Assembly: GCA_018292915.2 (NCBI GenBank)
Contig: JACVVK020000466.1
Coordinates: forward strand, 124,001-188,000
DNA from: Batillaria attramentaria
Lineage: Eukaryota > Mollusca > Gastropoda > Batillariidae
Length of the DNA: 64,000 bases
Direction of reading: 5' to 3'
This document shows positions 23,001 to 31,155 of this stretch, in pieces. A program made the translations under genes and the position numbers. Below the pieces are notes generated by a model, which was given only the letters and a program-made list of their open reading frames with translations, had not been told where the DNA came from and ran no database searches. Numbering within the stretch: the first letter of the stretch is position 1; the number at the start of each line of letters is the position of its first letter.

Positions 23001-24279
23001 CCTGCATTTGTCGGGAGTTGCTATGAAAGTAATGAATGTCACTAATTTCGTCATCCTCCAACGAATGCAGATGCTGAATTTATCAGATACAGGCTTAGAG
23101 CGTGTTGACAGTGAAGGTTTCGGCCAACTGAGACAGCTTCGTGTGTTGGATCTGCGAGGATGTCCAATGACTGAGTTTCCTGAAACCATATTTAAAGGAC
23201 TTGGAAAACTAGAAAACGTTTATTCGGACAACTTCAAGATCTGCTGTCCTGCAACGCTGCCGGAGTATTTTAAGCTGACGAACTGCTACGCACCATCGGA
23301 CGAGATTTCATCTTGCGATGCACTATTGCGATCAGATTTGTACCGTGTTTTTCTAGCGGTGTTTGCTGGTCTTGTATTAACAGGTAACATTGGAACCTTT
23401 ACTTATCGTGTTGCATTTAAGAGTCTTGCGAAAAACATGGGTTTCGACGTGTTTGTAACACAACTGTGCGTGTCAGACTTCCTCATGGGTGTATACTTGA
23501 CAGTAATTGGCGTGGCGGACCGCATGTATCGGGGCAACTACCTGTGGGAAGACACGGCGTGGAAGAACAGCGTGGCGTGTAAGGTGGCCGGTTTTCTGTC
23601 AGTGGTGTCCAACGAAGTGTCGGCTTTTATTATTTGTCTGATCACAATCGAACGCTTTCTTGTCATCCGCTTCCCGTTTAGTAGTTTGCGATTCAAGAGA
23701 TCTTATGGTTATGTCGCGTGTCTTATGGTCTGGGTTGTTGGAGTAACTCTTGCCACAGTCCCTCTGTTACCGATGACATCACACTGGCAGTTCTACGGCC
23801 AAACCGGTATCTGCATTCCGCTTCCCATCACTAGGAGACAGTTCTCTGGTCAGGATTATGCTTTTGGTGTGATGGTCGTCCTCAACTTTGTCCTGTTTGT
23901 GCTGATCGCCGTGGGACAGATCCTGATCTACTGGTCCATCCAAACCAACAGCATGTCTAACGTCGACCCAGCAAGACGTTCCAGAGACTTGGCCATCGCC
24001 CGCCGACTGTTTGCCATCGTCATGTCAGACTTCATGTGCTGGTTTCCCCTTGGCGTAGCAGGAATACTGGCTTCTTTGGGAATACCTATTTCCGGTGAAA
24101 TAAACGTTGCCATGGCGATCTTTGTCCTGCCGTTTAACTCGGCCCTCAATCCGTTCCTCTACACTTTTAACGTCATCGTGGAGAAAAGACGCCTGAAGCA
24201 GGAGGAGTTGCTAAGACAACGGCTGATGGCGGAAATCAATCGAAAGCTGGCTACTAGGGAAGAGCGAAACAAAATCTGA
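16803..24279 (+). CDS. Receptor A: CUB/C-type lectin/LDLa/LRR 7TM receptor (GRL101-like)
   Basis: Exons 16803-17087, 17696-18167, 19853-20576, 21274-21802 and 22234-24279 join in phases 0, 1, 2, 0 to one frame of 1351 residues ending in TGA. Domains in order: signal peptide and linker (1-95), CUB-like (96-252), CUB plus an LDLa-like Cys segment and the first half of a C-type lectin domain (253-494), lectin second half plus LDLa 1 (494-670), LDLa 2-4, about eight leucine-rich repeats (about 815-1020), then seven helices (from about 1040). The LDLa-LRR-7TM core matches type C leucine-rich-repeat GPCRs such as snail GRL101 and the relaxin receptors. It is predicted to sit in the plasma membrane and couple to G proteins. 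The CUB and lectin additions are unusual. A more upstream in-frame ATG at 16752 would add 17 residues before the signal sequence. Confidence 0.82.
17219..17652. mobile_element. Foldback MITE in receptor A intron 1
   Basis: Outer inverted repeat 17219-17247 (GTCTGCTACCTCAACAAAAA start) with 17624-17652. Inner inverted repeat 17306-17331 (CTCTGTCACAGTTGCAGAGT start) with 17540-17565. The two nested pairs make a long hairpin. Its right end is 44 bases from the exon 2 acceptor. The inner repeat is shared with the hairpin at 62156-62285. Confidence 0.7.
17696..18167 (+). CDS. Receptor A exon 2: first CUB-like domain
   Basis: Acceptor TTCTTCGTGATAG, start GCGAATCAC (phase 0), end ACAG|GTATTT (phase 1). 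The protein aligns by eye along its whole length with receptor B exon 2 (SSFQPWVTFDPN versus SSLQPEVTFVPY; CxxTDF then GGxxSxDG). The closing strands LRLDFTITNQGLASFLVRFTAV, quoted here only as the pattern LxLDFxxxxxxxxFxVRFTA, are CUB-like. Confidence 0.75.
18860..19248 (+). repeat. 33-bp minisatellite, about eleven copies
   Basis: Unit GGTGCCTAACGCTGACGCTC plus ATTATAGGACAGC, with edge copies more diverged. It sits in receptor A intron 2. The unit is a multiple of three, so three frames stay open; none is taken as a gene. Confidence 0.92.
19284..19560 (+). mobile_element. Third tRNA-like SINE in receptor A intron 2
   Basis: tRNA-like head: GTTGTGTAGTTGTTAGCAC (A box) and GGGTTCAAGCCCC (B box), then a body with TACCCAGAGCGGGTGTGC. 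It does not match the other two families. The 3' end is not defined; a tail-like TTTAAAG is not evident. Confidence 0.55.
19853..20576 (+). CDS. Receptor A exon 3: CUB domain, LDLa-like segment, lectin N-half
   Basis: A 724-nt phase 1-2 exon, the same length as its paralog at 35991-36714. It opens with GYVQTPGW, a CUB start (Gly-Tyr/Tyr-Pro pattern), then CUB strands ending LGFRYIFSFH. Next come FLCTLYPECAGGEDDVVCF, resembling the last half of an LDLa repeat, and a C-type lectin start (KKCFTLL, LSWNEASYEC, LPSLQTMGEQ, IHIGLTA). The acceptor is TTTCCAG and the donor CG|GTATGA. Confidence 0.8.
20743..21173. mobile_element. MITE in receptor A intron 3
   Basis: 29-base terminal inverted repeats: 20743-20771 (TATGTGACCGTACACCACGA start) and 21145-21173, one mismatch. 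No coding potential. TA-rich flanks suggest a TA target. Confidence 0.75.
21274..21802 (+). CDS. Receptor A exon 4: lectin C-half and LDLa 1
   Basis: Acceptor CAAATTTCAG, phase 2 to 0. The lectin second half shows LWRLSSG, PPQHPPVCA and VNC...LCELVE, the expected trailing cysteines. A Cys-rich spacer follows (LCSANHSTHNFLACDVHSEC). Then comes a full LDLa repeat ending VDCNDRSDENFC, with the calcium-binding acidic cluster, and the start of a second that continues in exon 5. The donor is AACAAACAG|GTTCAC. Confidence 0.8.
22234..24279 (+). CDS. Receptor A exon 5: LDLa 2-4, LRRs, 7TM
   Basis: Acceptor TTCGTTTTTTTAG, phase 0, 681 codons plus TGA. LDLa repeats carry DCIDGSDEDHC, DCPGKEDEAAC and QCPQHDDELMC. 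An LRR N-cap (CPDYCTCFGLAFLCS) and LRRs (LRTLDLSDNHIF, LRSLDLSRNPL, LRVLDLRGCPM) follow, then an LRR C-cap. The 7TM part has GN in TM1, LCVSDFLMG in TM2, Cys at the TM3 start (VACKVAG), ERF in place of DRY, CWFP in TM6 and NPFLY in TM7, all class A signatures. The tail is short and Lys/Arg/Glu-rich. Confidence 0.92.
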   Translation, partial: CIPNEKYCDRSRDCIDGSDEDHCWKPTVSQSDILSPPAVISLDGNGSFTIYALDRNSTCPETHFRCPGDGYCMPVYVRCNDVYDCPGKEDEAACDSYTCPWFYRCRKTRVCLHPDHVCDGTSQCPQHDDELMCNLMCPDYCTCFGLAFLCSRVFDVSFYPDLRYLDAGGSGITFLELIDNTLLVHLRLTKCSITSIENHVFPNLRTLDLSDNHIFNISSVHLQGKKNLRSLDLSRNPLVTVLSDGHSGDVMPMFRTLHLSGVAMKVMNVTNFVILQRMQMLNLSDTGLERVDSEGFGQLRQLRVLDLRGCPMTEFPETIFKGLGKLENVYSDNFKICCPATLPEYFKLTNCYAPSDEISSCDALLRSDLYRVFLAVFAGLVLTGNIGTFTYRVAFKSLAKNMGFDVFVTQLCVSDFLMGVYLTVIGVADRMYRGNYLWEDTAWKNSVACKVAGFLSVVSNEVSAFIICLITIERFLVIRFPFSSLRFKRSYGYVACLMVWVVGVTLATVPLLPMTSHWQFYGQTGICIPLPITRRQFSGQDYAFGVMVVLNFVLFVLIAVGQILIYWSIQTNSMSNVDPARRSRDLAIARRLFAIVMSDFMCWFPLGVAGILASLGIPISGEINVAMAIFVLPFNSALNPFLYTFNVIVEKRRLKQEELLRQRLMAEINRKLATREERNKI

Positions 24280-24299
24280 ACTAAACACCTGCATATACT

Positions 24300-24455
24300 C
24301 ATACTCAGCAGTTCTGTATTCTCGGGTCATGAGTTCGAATCTCAGCCGTGGCAAAATAGTTGTGCTGGCCGTGTCCTCGTTGCCCCATCTTTGATATCAC
24401 CCATAATTATGTGGTAGAAAAGGGCGTTAACCCCTCAAACACCCACCCGCTCGCT
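24300..24455 (+). mobile_element. Old 5'-truncated SINE just after receptor A
   Basis: Starts within the anticodon-arm region (TATTCTCGGGTCATGAGTTC) and retains the B box, TTTGATATCACCC and a CACCCACC tail. It begins about 20 bases after the receptor A stop codon, so it may lie in the 3' untranslated region. Confidence 0.75.
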
Positions 24456-24813
24456 CAACATTCGTAAAAAAAAGTATTTGCTGCATTAGGTAACTAATTG
24501 TCTGTGATGCTCCTCTCCCCAACACAAACAACAACAACAGCAACAAGAACAACAAACAAGCAAACAAACTAAACTCCAACAAAAACCCAAAAACAAAACA
24601 AAAACGACGTGTACTGTATTCAAGCATTGAAGCTATCCTGCTGTTGATTCTTGGCAATGATCAGTTTAGTTCGAGCAAATCTCTCTGACTGATAATCCCC
24701 TCGGGCAAAAATAGGGGTCGCTCGAACAATGATGGGATCCACTTTGACACCAAGGATTCACTTAGAGGTATATCAAACAATAATTTCATGAGGAGGTGTT
24801 TCCATTAGAGGTG

Positions 24814-24990
24814 GGGAGCCGGGATGCCCGAATAGTAGAGCGTTGGACTCTCAATGCTCGGGTCGTGAGTTCCAATCCCGCCGGCTGGGGCCAAATATTT
24901 GTGCTGGCCTTTTTTCTCGTTGCCCCGTCTTTGATATCATCCTTATGTGGTGGAAAAGGACGCTAAACTCCCAAACACCCACCCACCCAC
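24814..24990 (+). mobile_element. tRNA-Arg-like SINE inside the 43-bp satellite
   Basis: Full-length; target-site duplication TCCATTAGAGGTG at 24801-24813 and 24991-25003, which is itself satellite sequence. Confidence 0.87.
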
Positions 24991-25213
24991 TCCATTAGAG
25001 GTGTATCAAACAAACATTTGATGAGGAGGTGTTTCCATTCGAGGTATGTCAAACAAATATTTCATGAGGAGGTGTTTCCATTCGAGGTATGTCAAACAAA
25101 GATTTCATGAGGTGTTTCCATTCGAGGTATGGCAAACAAAGATGTTATGAGGAGGTGTTTCCATTCGAGGTATATCAAACAAAGATTTCATGAGGAGGTG
25201 TTTCCATTCGAGG

Positions 25214-25382
25214 TACAGTCAAACCTGTGTAAGGCGGTCACCCAAGGGACTGGGTCAAACTGACCACCTTAGACAGGTGACCGGGTTATCCAGGGTGGCA
25301 TGTCAACAGCTAACATGTCAGGGTATCCTCTGGGGTGACCAGGGTGCTTATACAGGTGACCGCCTTGGCAGGTTCGACTGTA
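25214..25382. mobile_element. MITE inserted in the 43-bp satellite
   Basis: Inverted ends 25214-25240 (TACAGTCAAACCTG, then GGCGGTCA) and 25357-25382 (TGACCGCC, then CAGGTTCGACTGTA), inserted at a TA. Internal inverted TACAGGTGACC motifs. The surrounding satellite monomer resumes on both sides. Confidence 0.75.
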
Positions 25383-26059
25383 TATCAAACAAAGATTTCA
25401 CCCACCCACTCCATTAGAGGTGTATCAAACAAACATTTGATGAGGAGGTGTTTCCATTCGAGATATGTCAACAAAGATGATATGAGGAGGTGTTTCCATT
25501 CGAGGTATGTCAAACAAAAATTTCATGAGATGTTTCCATTCGAGGTATGTCAAACAAAGATATTATGAGGAGGTGTTTCCATTCGAGGTATGTCAAACAA
25601 AGATGTTATAAGGAGGTGTTTCCATTCGAGGTATGTCAAACAAAGATGTTATGAAGAGGTGTTTCTATTCGAGGTATGTCAAACAGATTTCATGAGGTGT
25701 TTCATTTCGAGGTATGTCAACAATGATGTTATGAGGAGGTGTTTCCATTCGAGGTATGTCAAACAAAGATTTCATGAGGAGGTGTTTCCATTCGAGGTAT
25801 GTCAAACATATTTCATGAGGCGGTGTTTCCATTCGAGGTATGTCAAACAAAGATTTCATGAGGAGATGTTTCCATTCGTGGTAAGTCAAACAAAGATTTC
25901 ATGTGGCGGAGTTTCCATTCGATGTATGTCAATCAGATTGCATGAGGCGGTGTTTCCATTAAAGGTATGTCAAACAAAGTTTTTATTAAATCAATACAGA
26001 ACATGTTTTAGAATTTTTCTTATATTAAAACATACCTGTATTTACATATAAAACTACCA

Positions 26060-26290
26060 ATGAAATCTACTCGAAGTAAGTGTTTCTTTAACGGGTAAGT
26101 CTGTGTTTAACATTTATTGTTGTATTCAAAACAAGACAAGAGCTGTTATAACGGTTCGTCGACTGTGAGAGAAGGGGATGGCGGATACGGTCTGTCTTAG
26201 CCTGAGTTGCTTTTATGATGTCACATCGGCAAAGCAAGCCGCCTCTGCCATGCTCAAGATCAGCCTGAAAATGTTTACCCTGCATTTTCC
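26060..26290 (+). repeat. Repeat family R2, copy 1
   Basis: Contains TTCTTTAACGGGTAAGTCTG, GGGGATGGCGGAT and AGCCGCCTCTGCCATGCTCA. The same order is seen at 26790-27025 and 44430-44640, each time followed by a GTTT- or GT-rich run. Confidence 0.8.
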
Positions 26291-26789
26291 ATCCATGACC
26301 GTTTTGTTTTTTTGTTTGTTTGTTTGTTTGTTGTCGGGGTTTTTTTGTTGTTGTATTTTGTTTGTTTTTTGTGTGCGTTTGTTTGTTTGTTTGTTTTTTC
26401 TTTTTTTTTCTTTTTTTTTGCTTGTTTGTTTGTTTGGGTTTTTTGGTTGTTTCCATTCGAGGTATGTCAAACAGATTTCATGAGGAGGTGTTTCCATTCG
26501 TGGTAAGTCAAACAGATTACATAAGGCGGTGTTTCCAGTCGAGGTATGTCAAACAAAGATTTCATGAGGAGATGTTTCCATTCGTGGTATGTCAAACAGA
26601 TTTCATGAGGCGGTGTTTCCATTCAAGGTATGTCAAACAAAGATTTCATGAGGAGATGTTTCCATTCGTGGTAAGTCAAACAGATTTCATGAGGTGTTTC
26701 CATTAAAGGTATGTCAAACAAAGTTTTCATTAAAACAATACAGAACATGTTTTTCTTATATTAAAACATACCTGTATTTACATTTAAAA

Positions 26790-27025
26790 CTACCAATGAA
26801 ATCTACACGTAGTAATTGTTTCTTTAACGGGTAAGTCTGTGTTTAGAATTTATTGTTGTATTCAGAACAAGACGAGAGCAGTTATAACGGTTCGTCAACT
26901 GTGAGAAGAAGGGGATGGCGGATCTGGTCTGGCTTAGCCTGAGTTGCTTTTATGACGTCACATCGGAAAAGCTAGCCGCCTCTGCCATGCTCAAGATCAG
27001 CCTGAAAATGTTTACTCTGTAGTTT
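26790..27025 (+). repeat. Repeat family R2, copy 2
   Basis: Near-identical to 26060-26290; part of a tandem duplication with satellite monomers between. Followed by T/G-rich sequence and a (TG)n of about 70 bases. Confidence 0.8.
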
Positions 27026-27191
27026 CCAATACATGAACGTTTTTTGGTTTGTTTGTTTGTTTTGAGGTTTTTTTGTTTGTTTGTTTTCTTTTTTTTTTGG
27101 TTTATTTTTACTGGGAGGGGGGGGGGTGTATAAGAAAAAATGTATGTGCGCGTGCATGTGTGCGTGCGTGCGGGCGTCTGTGTTGTGTTGT

Positions 27192-27193
<2 letters not shown>

Positions 27194-27262
<69 letters not shown>
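27194..27262 (+). repeat. (TG)n microsatellite
   Basis: About 34 TG units after repeat R2. Confidence 0.95.
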
Positions 27263-27264
<2 letters not shown>

Positions 27265-27502
27265 CGCCCCCACCCTCCCTATTTTTTCGTCTTTTTTATT
27301 TTTTTTGCAAGCATGGTGTGATTGTTTCCCATTCCGTGGCTCCTCCGGTTTGTCATTTGATTTAACGCTCACTCTTGACGTTCTCCGTGTATGTGTGTAC
27401 ACGAGGGCGAGACAGGCACCGTGAACGAATCTGCAAAATCCAACCAAGTTCCTGTCCACCAGTTACTGGAACCAGGCAGCTCAGGGCCTGAAATCGGATA
27501 CC

Positions 27503-27783
27503 CTGGGCCCGCATGTAAAAGTTGGGGTTAGGGAGTTTAGCCCTGGGTTAGAGTCTAACCTCGAACTAAACTAGCTCAAAGGTTAAATTTTCTGGGTTTT
27601 TTTTCTGTTTTAAATCAGGAAGTCCATTCCAGCAAGGTGCCTACACCGTTATAGAAGAATTTTTGTCTTTCTTTCTCCACTTCCCTTTTTATTCAATTTT
27701 GCTTTTGGGCTTCTCTTTTCCAAGTCTGGGTTAGGCCCGTAGCCGTGGGTTAAAATAACCTCGACTTTCACATACGGGCCCAG
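27503..27783. mobile_element. 281-bp MITE
   Basis: Inverted ends 27503-27530 (CTGGGCCCGCATGTAAAAGT start) and 27756-27783 (reverse complement CTGGGCCCGTATGTGAAAGT), few mismatches. No coding potential. Confidence 0.7.
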
Positions 27784-28169
27784 ATCACTAGATCAGATCC
27801 CAGGATACCGACGGCCAGCCGGAAACACTATTACAGAAAACGTGTTTCTGGGTAAGCCTGTAGATGATGTGATCCAGCAAAAGGGGAACAAACTCGCTCA
27901 GCCACTTCTCGGGGGAGGGGGGCCGCGGGACGGGGGTGGTGGTGGGGTGGGTGGGTGTGTGGGGGGATTGCAATTTTAGACTTTTGAGATTTTTGCATTT
28001 TCGGGCCCTTAAACGACTAGCACAACTTCTGTGAAAATTTCAAGGCTGAATGTAACTTACAAACATGTTAAAATTGAGCATTTAATAACAACCATGCTGT
28101 CCCTAATTGTCACGCTTTACCAGCCATTTTCTCAAAATAGCCACTTTTCAACAGCAAGTTTTCAAGAAG

Positions 28170-28440
28170 CATATATCTGGGCCGCTTCAGAAATAACTTT
28201 CATACCAAAGGAAAGCTTATTTTCTGTTCTTTTCAGAGATGCCAATTACTCCAGTATGATCAGCAACAAAATCACCGTTAGTTCTCCTTTCGTGGCTCAG
28301 TGCCACATCATGCATGCTTCAGAAATAACTGCCACTCCAAAGGTCAGCTTATTTTTTGTACTTTTCAGAGATGCTAATTACTCCATTATTATCAGCCCAA
28401 AATCACCGTTAGTCCCCCTTTTGTGGACCCCCATCACGTG
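28170..28440 (+). repeat. Tandem 130-bp duplication upstream of Ig exon
   Basis: Two units share CTTCAGAAATAACT, TTCAGAGATGC, AATTACTCC and AAAATCACCGTTAGT. The same pair occurs in reverse near 63360-63620. No coding frame is conserved. Confidence 0.7.
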
Positions 28441-28492
28441 AACTGGTCAATATGTCCGTGTCGTTAGTGTGATACGAATCGACATTTTCCAG

Positions 28493-28840
28493 GTAAGCCA
28501 AGAAGCAATGGGGAATACCTTCCTGACGTGACCTGAGAAACGGACGAGCCTCGTTCGAGTTTAACTTGACGTCATTTCCCGCGCCTGATCGGTTTGAGGT
28601 CAACCTTATCGGCGAAGAAGGGATGGCTGGAGACGAGGCTAAAGTCAAGGTTGACATAACGAACGCATCATGTCGGCAGCTGGGAGGGAGATATCGTCAC
28701 ATATCAGCATGCACGGTCGTTTTGTTCAACGTTGATACAGACAAAAGACGTGGGATGGACGCTGAGTATTCACTCACCTTGTCCAATAAAATCGGCTCTG
28801 GCACCGTGAAATTTCAGCTTATCAATTCAGCTGGTGAGTA

Positions 28841-28920
<80 letters not shown>

Positions 28921-29263
28921 GCTTGTGTCTTTTGTAAATCTGCTCTTTGTAATCGGCAAGAAAGACGATTTTATAAACTTCATTTATTTTATTTTATTTT
29001 TGTGGAGGGGTGGTTGAGTGGGATGGGGGACGCGGGGCTTACAATCACGATTAGGAGGTCTTGTAACGTGGGTTTTTTTGGGGGGTTTTTGTTGTTGTTG
29101 TTGTTGTTGTTGCTTTAATCTATGTGTAAACAGGAGAAAATTTCCTACAAAATGGTACGTTGGAATGTCATGTGCAGATACAAATGGTGCCAGACAAGCA
29201 AGTCTTCCTGCTGCTGTTTCCGCGGTTTTGATGGCCGCTGTGGTAGGATCTGTCCTGACATAA
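28493..29263 (+). pseudogene. Broken inverted copy of the short Ig gene (two exons)
   Basis: Exon 28493-28833 and exon 29178-29263 are homologous to 62950-63291 and 62521-62609 on the other strand. In this copy the sequence after GAATACCTTCCTGACGTGAC is shifted by a one-base difference and runs into TGA, so the 5' part of the Ig exon is out of frame. The rest, from about 28566 (TSFPAPDRFEV onward), is open to the donor CTG|GTGAGT. The terminal exon still encodes ADTNGARQASLPAAVSAVLM and ends in TAA. A (CA)n tract of about 70 bases follows the donor. Confidence 0.6.
28846..28917 (+). repeat. (CA)n beside an Ig-exon donor
   Basis: Starts 12 bases after the GTGAGT donor; the inverted copy at 62884-62939 keeps the same position. 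Confidence 0.95.
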
Positions 29264-29587
29264 TCGAGTCAAAATCACGTGCAGACTCGTTCAAGGTGCC
29301 TGGCTCGCAGTCGTGTGCACACGCACGCACGACATCAAGTGTGCATTTTAAATATCGCATTTCAAATGGGATGTAAAACAACCACACACCAGGCATGCAG
29401 GAAAGAAATGCGTGGTGCTGTACCATGGCGACGCCTCCCCCCCCCTTACACTTTCCCTCCCCTCCCCCTCCCCCCCCCCTCTCCCCACCTCCCCCCCCCC
29501 CCCAAAAAAAAAAAAAATCCTCTTGTGTGGGGTAAGTCTATCTACCGCTGAAGCAAGACCGTCTGTGCGTAGGGATTTATGACAAGG

Positions 29588-29755
29588 GTGGGTGGGTGTT
29601 TGGGGGGTTTAACGGGCTTTTCCACCACATACAGGTGATATCAAAGACGGGGCAACGATGAAAAAGCCAGCACAATTATTTGGTCCCAGCCGGGATACGA
29701 ATTCACGACCTAAGCATTAGAAGTCCAACACTACCTTTCGGCCACTCCGGCTGCC
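29588..29755 (-). mobile_element. tRNA-Arg-like SINE, minus
   Basis: Body, B box and A box are recognisable in reverse (CCACCACATACAGGTGATATC; ends CGGCCACTCCGGC). GGATTTAT flanks both ends (about 29574 and 29757). Confidence 0.8.
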
Positions 29756-29763
29756 CGGATTTA

Positions 29764-30162
29764 TAGTAATGATAACTGCGTATTGTGTGTGCGCTTTACC
29801 CGATTTCTTGAACTTTGGCTCAAAGCGCCGCGAGCTGAACCAAACACGCACGCTCACGTGCATCACACGGATTCTCTCAGACACTGGATATCAACACATT
29901 GCGATCACGTGGTGTGAAGGGTCAGTTCAGTTATTCGTTAAATTTTGGAATTTAGATTTGCCTTCATTTTCAAATTTTTGCGGGCTGAGCTTTTCCAGTG
30001 CAGAGGGGGAGGGAGCCGGAGTACCCGGAGAGAACCACCGACAATTGACCCGAATAGAGGGTACGTGCCACGAATGAGAAGGAAACATTCTTCGCCCCGT
30101 GTGGGACTCGAACCTGAACTCTCGCATTGGTCTCTTAACCACTAGACCACCGACCGCCCCGG
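29764..30162 (-). mobile_element. Second SINE family, about 400 bp, minus
   Basis: Read on minus, a tRNA-like head with A box (TGGTCTAGTGGTTAAGAG) and B box (GGTTCGAGTCC) is followed by the conserved central motif GTTCTCTCCGGGTACTCCGG, then CACGTGATCGCAATG and a tail with AAGCGC. The central motif is of the type kept in several animal SINE superfamilies. The family is distinct from the Arg-like SINE. Confidence 0.7.
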
Positions 30163-30629
30163 TCAGGGATTAGATCTGAGGTATAAGTTAGGATCTGGTC
30201 CGTTAACGTTGACTGAAATTGTAACAATAACAAAACCTAACTGGCCTTATGGTCAACCGATGTCTATCCCATCAGTGCGGAAACGAAGATAGAAGAAAGA
30301 AAAACAAAACTGAAATAACTTGACTGACAGGATCAGATTATGTCCACTTTCCTTTGCTGATTGTGTACTGATATTAAAATATTTAACGTTCATTTATTCA
30401 TTACTTTTTATTTATTCATCTAGTATTGCAGAATATTAGAATGAACCCTATCATTAGCAATGCAATATCACGTAATCTGTATCACAGACTGAAATGGTTA
30501 AACCCCATTTTATGGAGACAATTATGTATATCAGCACCTATCTGTAATTTAAAAAAAAGGGGGGGTGGGGGACGCCAGAGCGTGTTGACTTTTCGATCAC
30601 TCTCTGAGTGAAATTTTTTGTGAATAGTG

Positions 30630-30630
<1 letters not shown>

Positions 30631-30721
<91 letters not shown>

Positions 30722-30736
30722 GCTGCTGCTGCTGCT
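30631..30736 (+). repeat. (GTGC)n(TG)n(CTG)n microsatellite
   Basis: Tetra-, di- and trinucleotide blocks in series at the outer end of an inverted-repeat arm. Confidence 0.95.
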
Positions 30737-31155
30737 GAATAAGTGTTATAATTACAATCAGTATTAGGATTGGATATTCTTATGCATGTTTTAATTCTTA
30801 GAGGAGTGAATTGTTTTATTTCGTAGTCATCTGTCATTTAAGGCTGTATATAAAGTTTCTTTCTTTCCTCTTAATAGCGTTTGTTATATTATTTTAGAGC
30901 CCGCCCGAACATTTAATTGCCCCATGAGGGATAAATAAAGTAATTTGAACTTGAACTTGAATTGCACAATCACAGAGTTATGTTTTAAGCCTGACTTCTA
31001 GATATAAAGTTGATTCCAGACCCCTTAATAAACATTTGGTGCTTCACACCTTTTTTGCACCAGCGTGTGGATACATTTAATACTTTTGGGAGCAGAACAT
31101 CACGGATTCGAAAAATTCTTTTCCACAGTAACGTATGCATGACGTCTACCCTGAC
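30721..31155. repeat. Inverted-repeat arm, left
   Basis: Matches 33402-33824 in reverse complement over about 430 bases (for example GTTATAATTACAATCAGTAT and AGCCCGCCCGAACATTTAAT). Both arms are bordered outside by (CA)n/(TG)n. Confidence 0.85.

Larger units (their letters stand above)
24768..26725 (+). repeat. 43-bp satellite array, interrupted
   Basis: Monomer of about 43 bases containing GAGGTATGTCAAACAAAGAT and TTCATGAGGAGGTGTTTCCA. There are roughly 30 copies in blocks 24768-24813, 24991-25213, 25383-25985 and 26450-26725, with deletions to about 36-39 bases in some. It is interrupted by a SINE, a MITE and a 460-base spacer. Open frames here are repeat artefacts. Confidence 0.85.

Noticed and set aside
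25335..26051. Frames with repeated RCFHSRYVKQRFHEE-like units
   Set aside because: Translation of the 43-bp satellite; the unit is not a multiple of three and frames shift between monomers.
24768..26725. CRISPR-like array
   Set aside because: Monomers abut without unique spacers and the genome is eukaryotic.
28031..28441. 136-codon plus-strand frame upstream of the Ig exon
   Set aside because: Covers a tandem non-coding duplication, and the inverted copy at 63.3-63.7 kb does not keep the frame.
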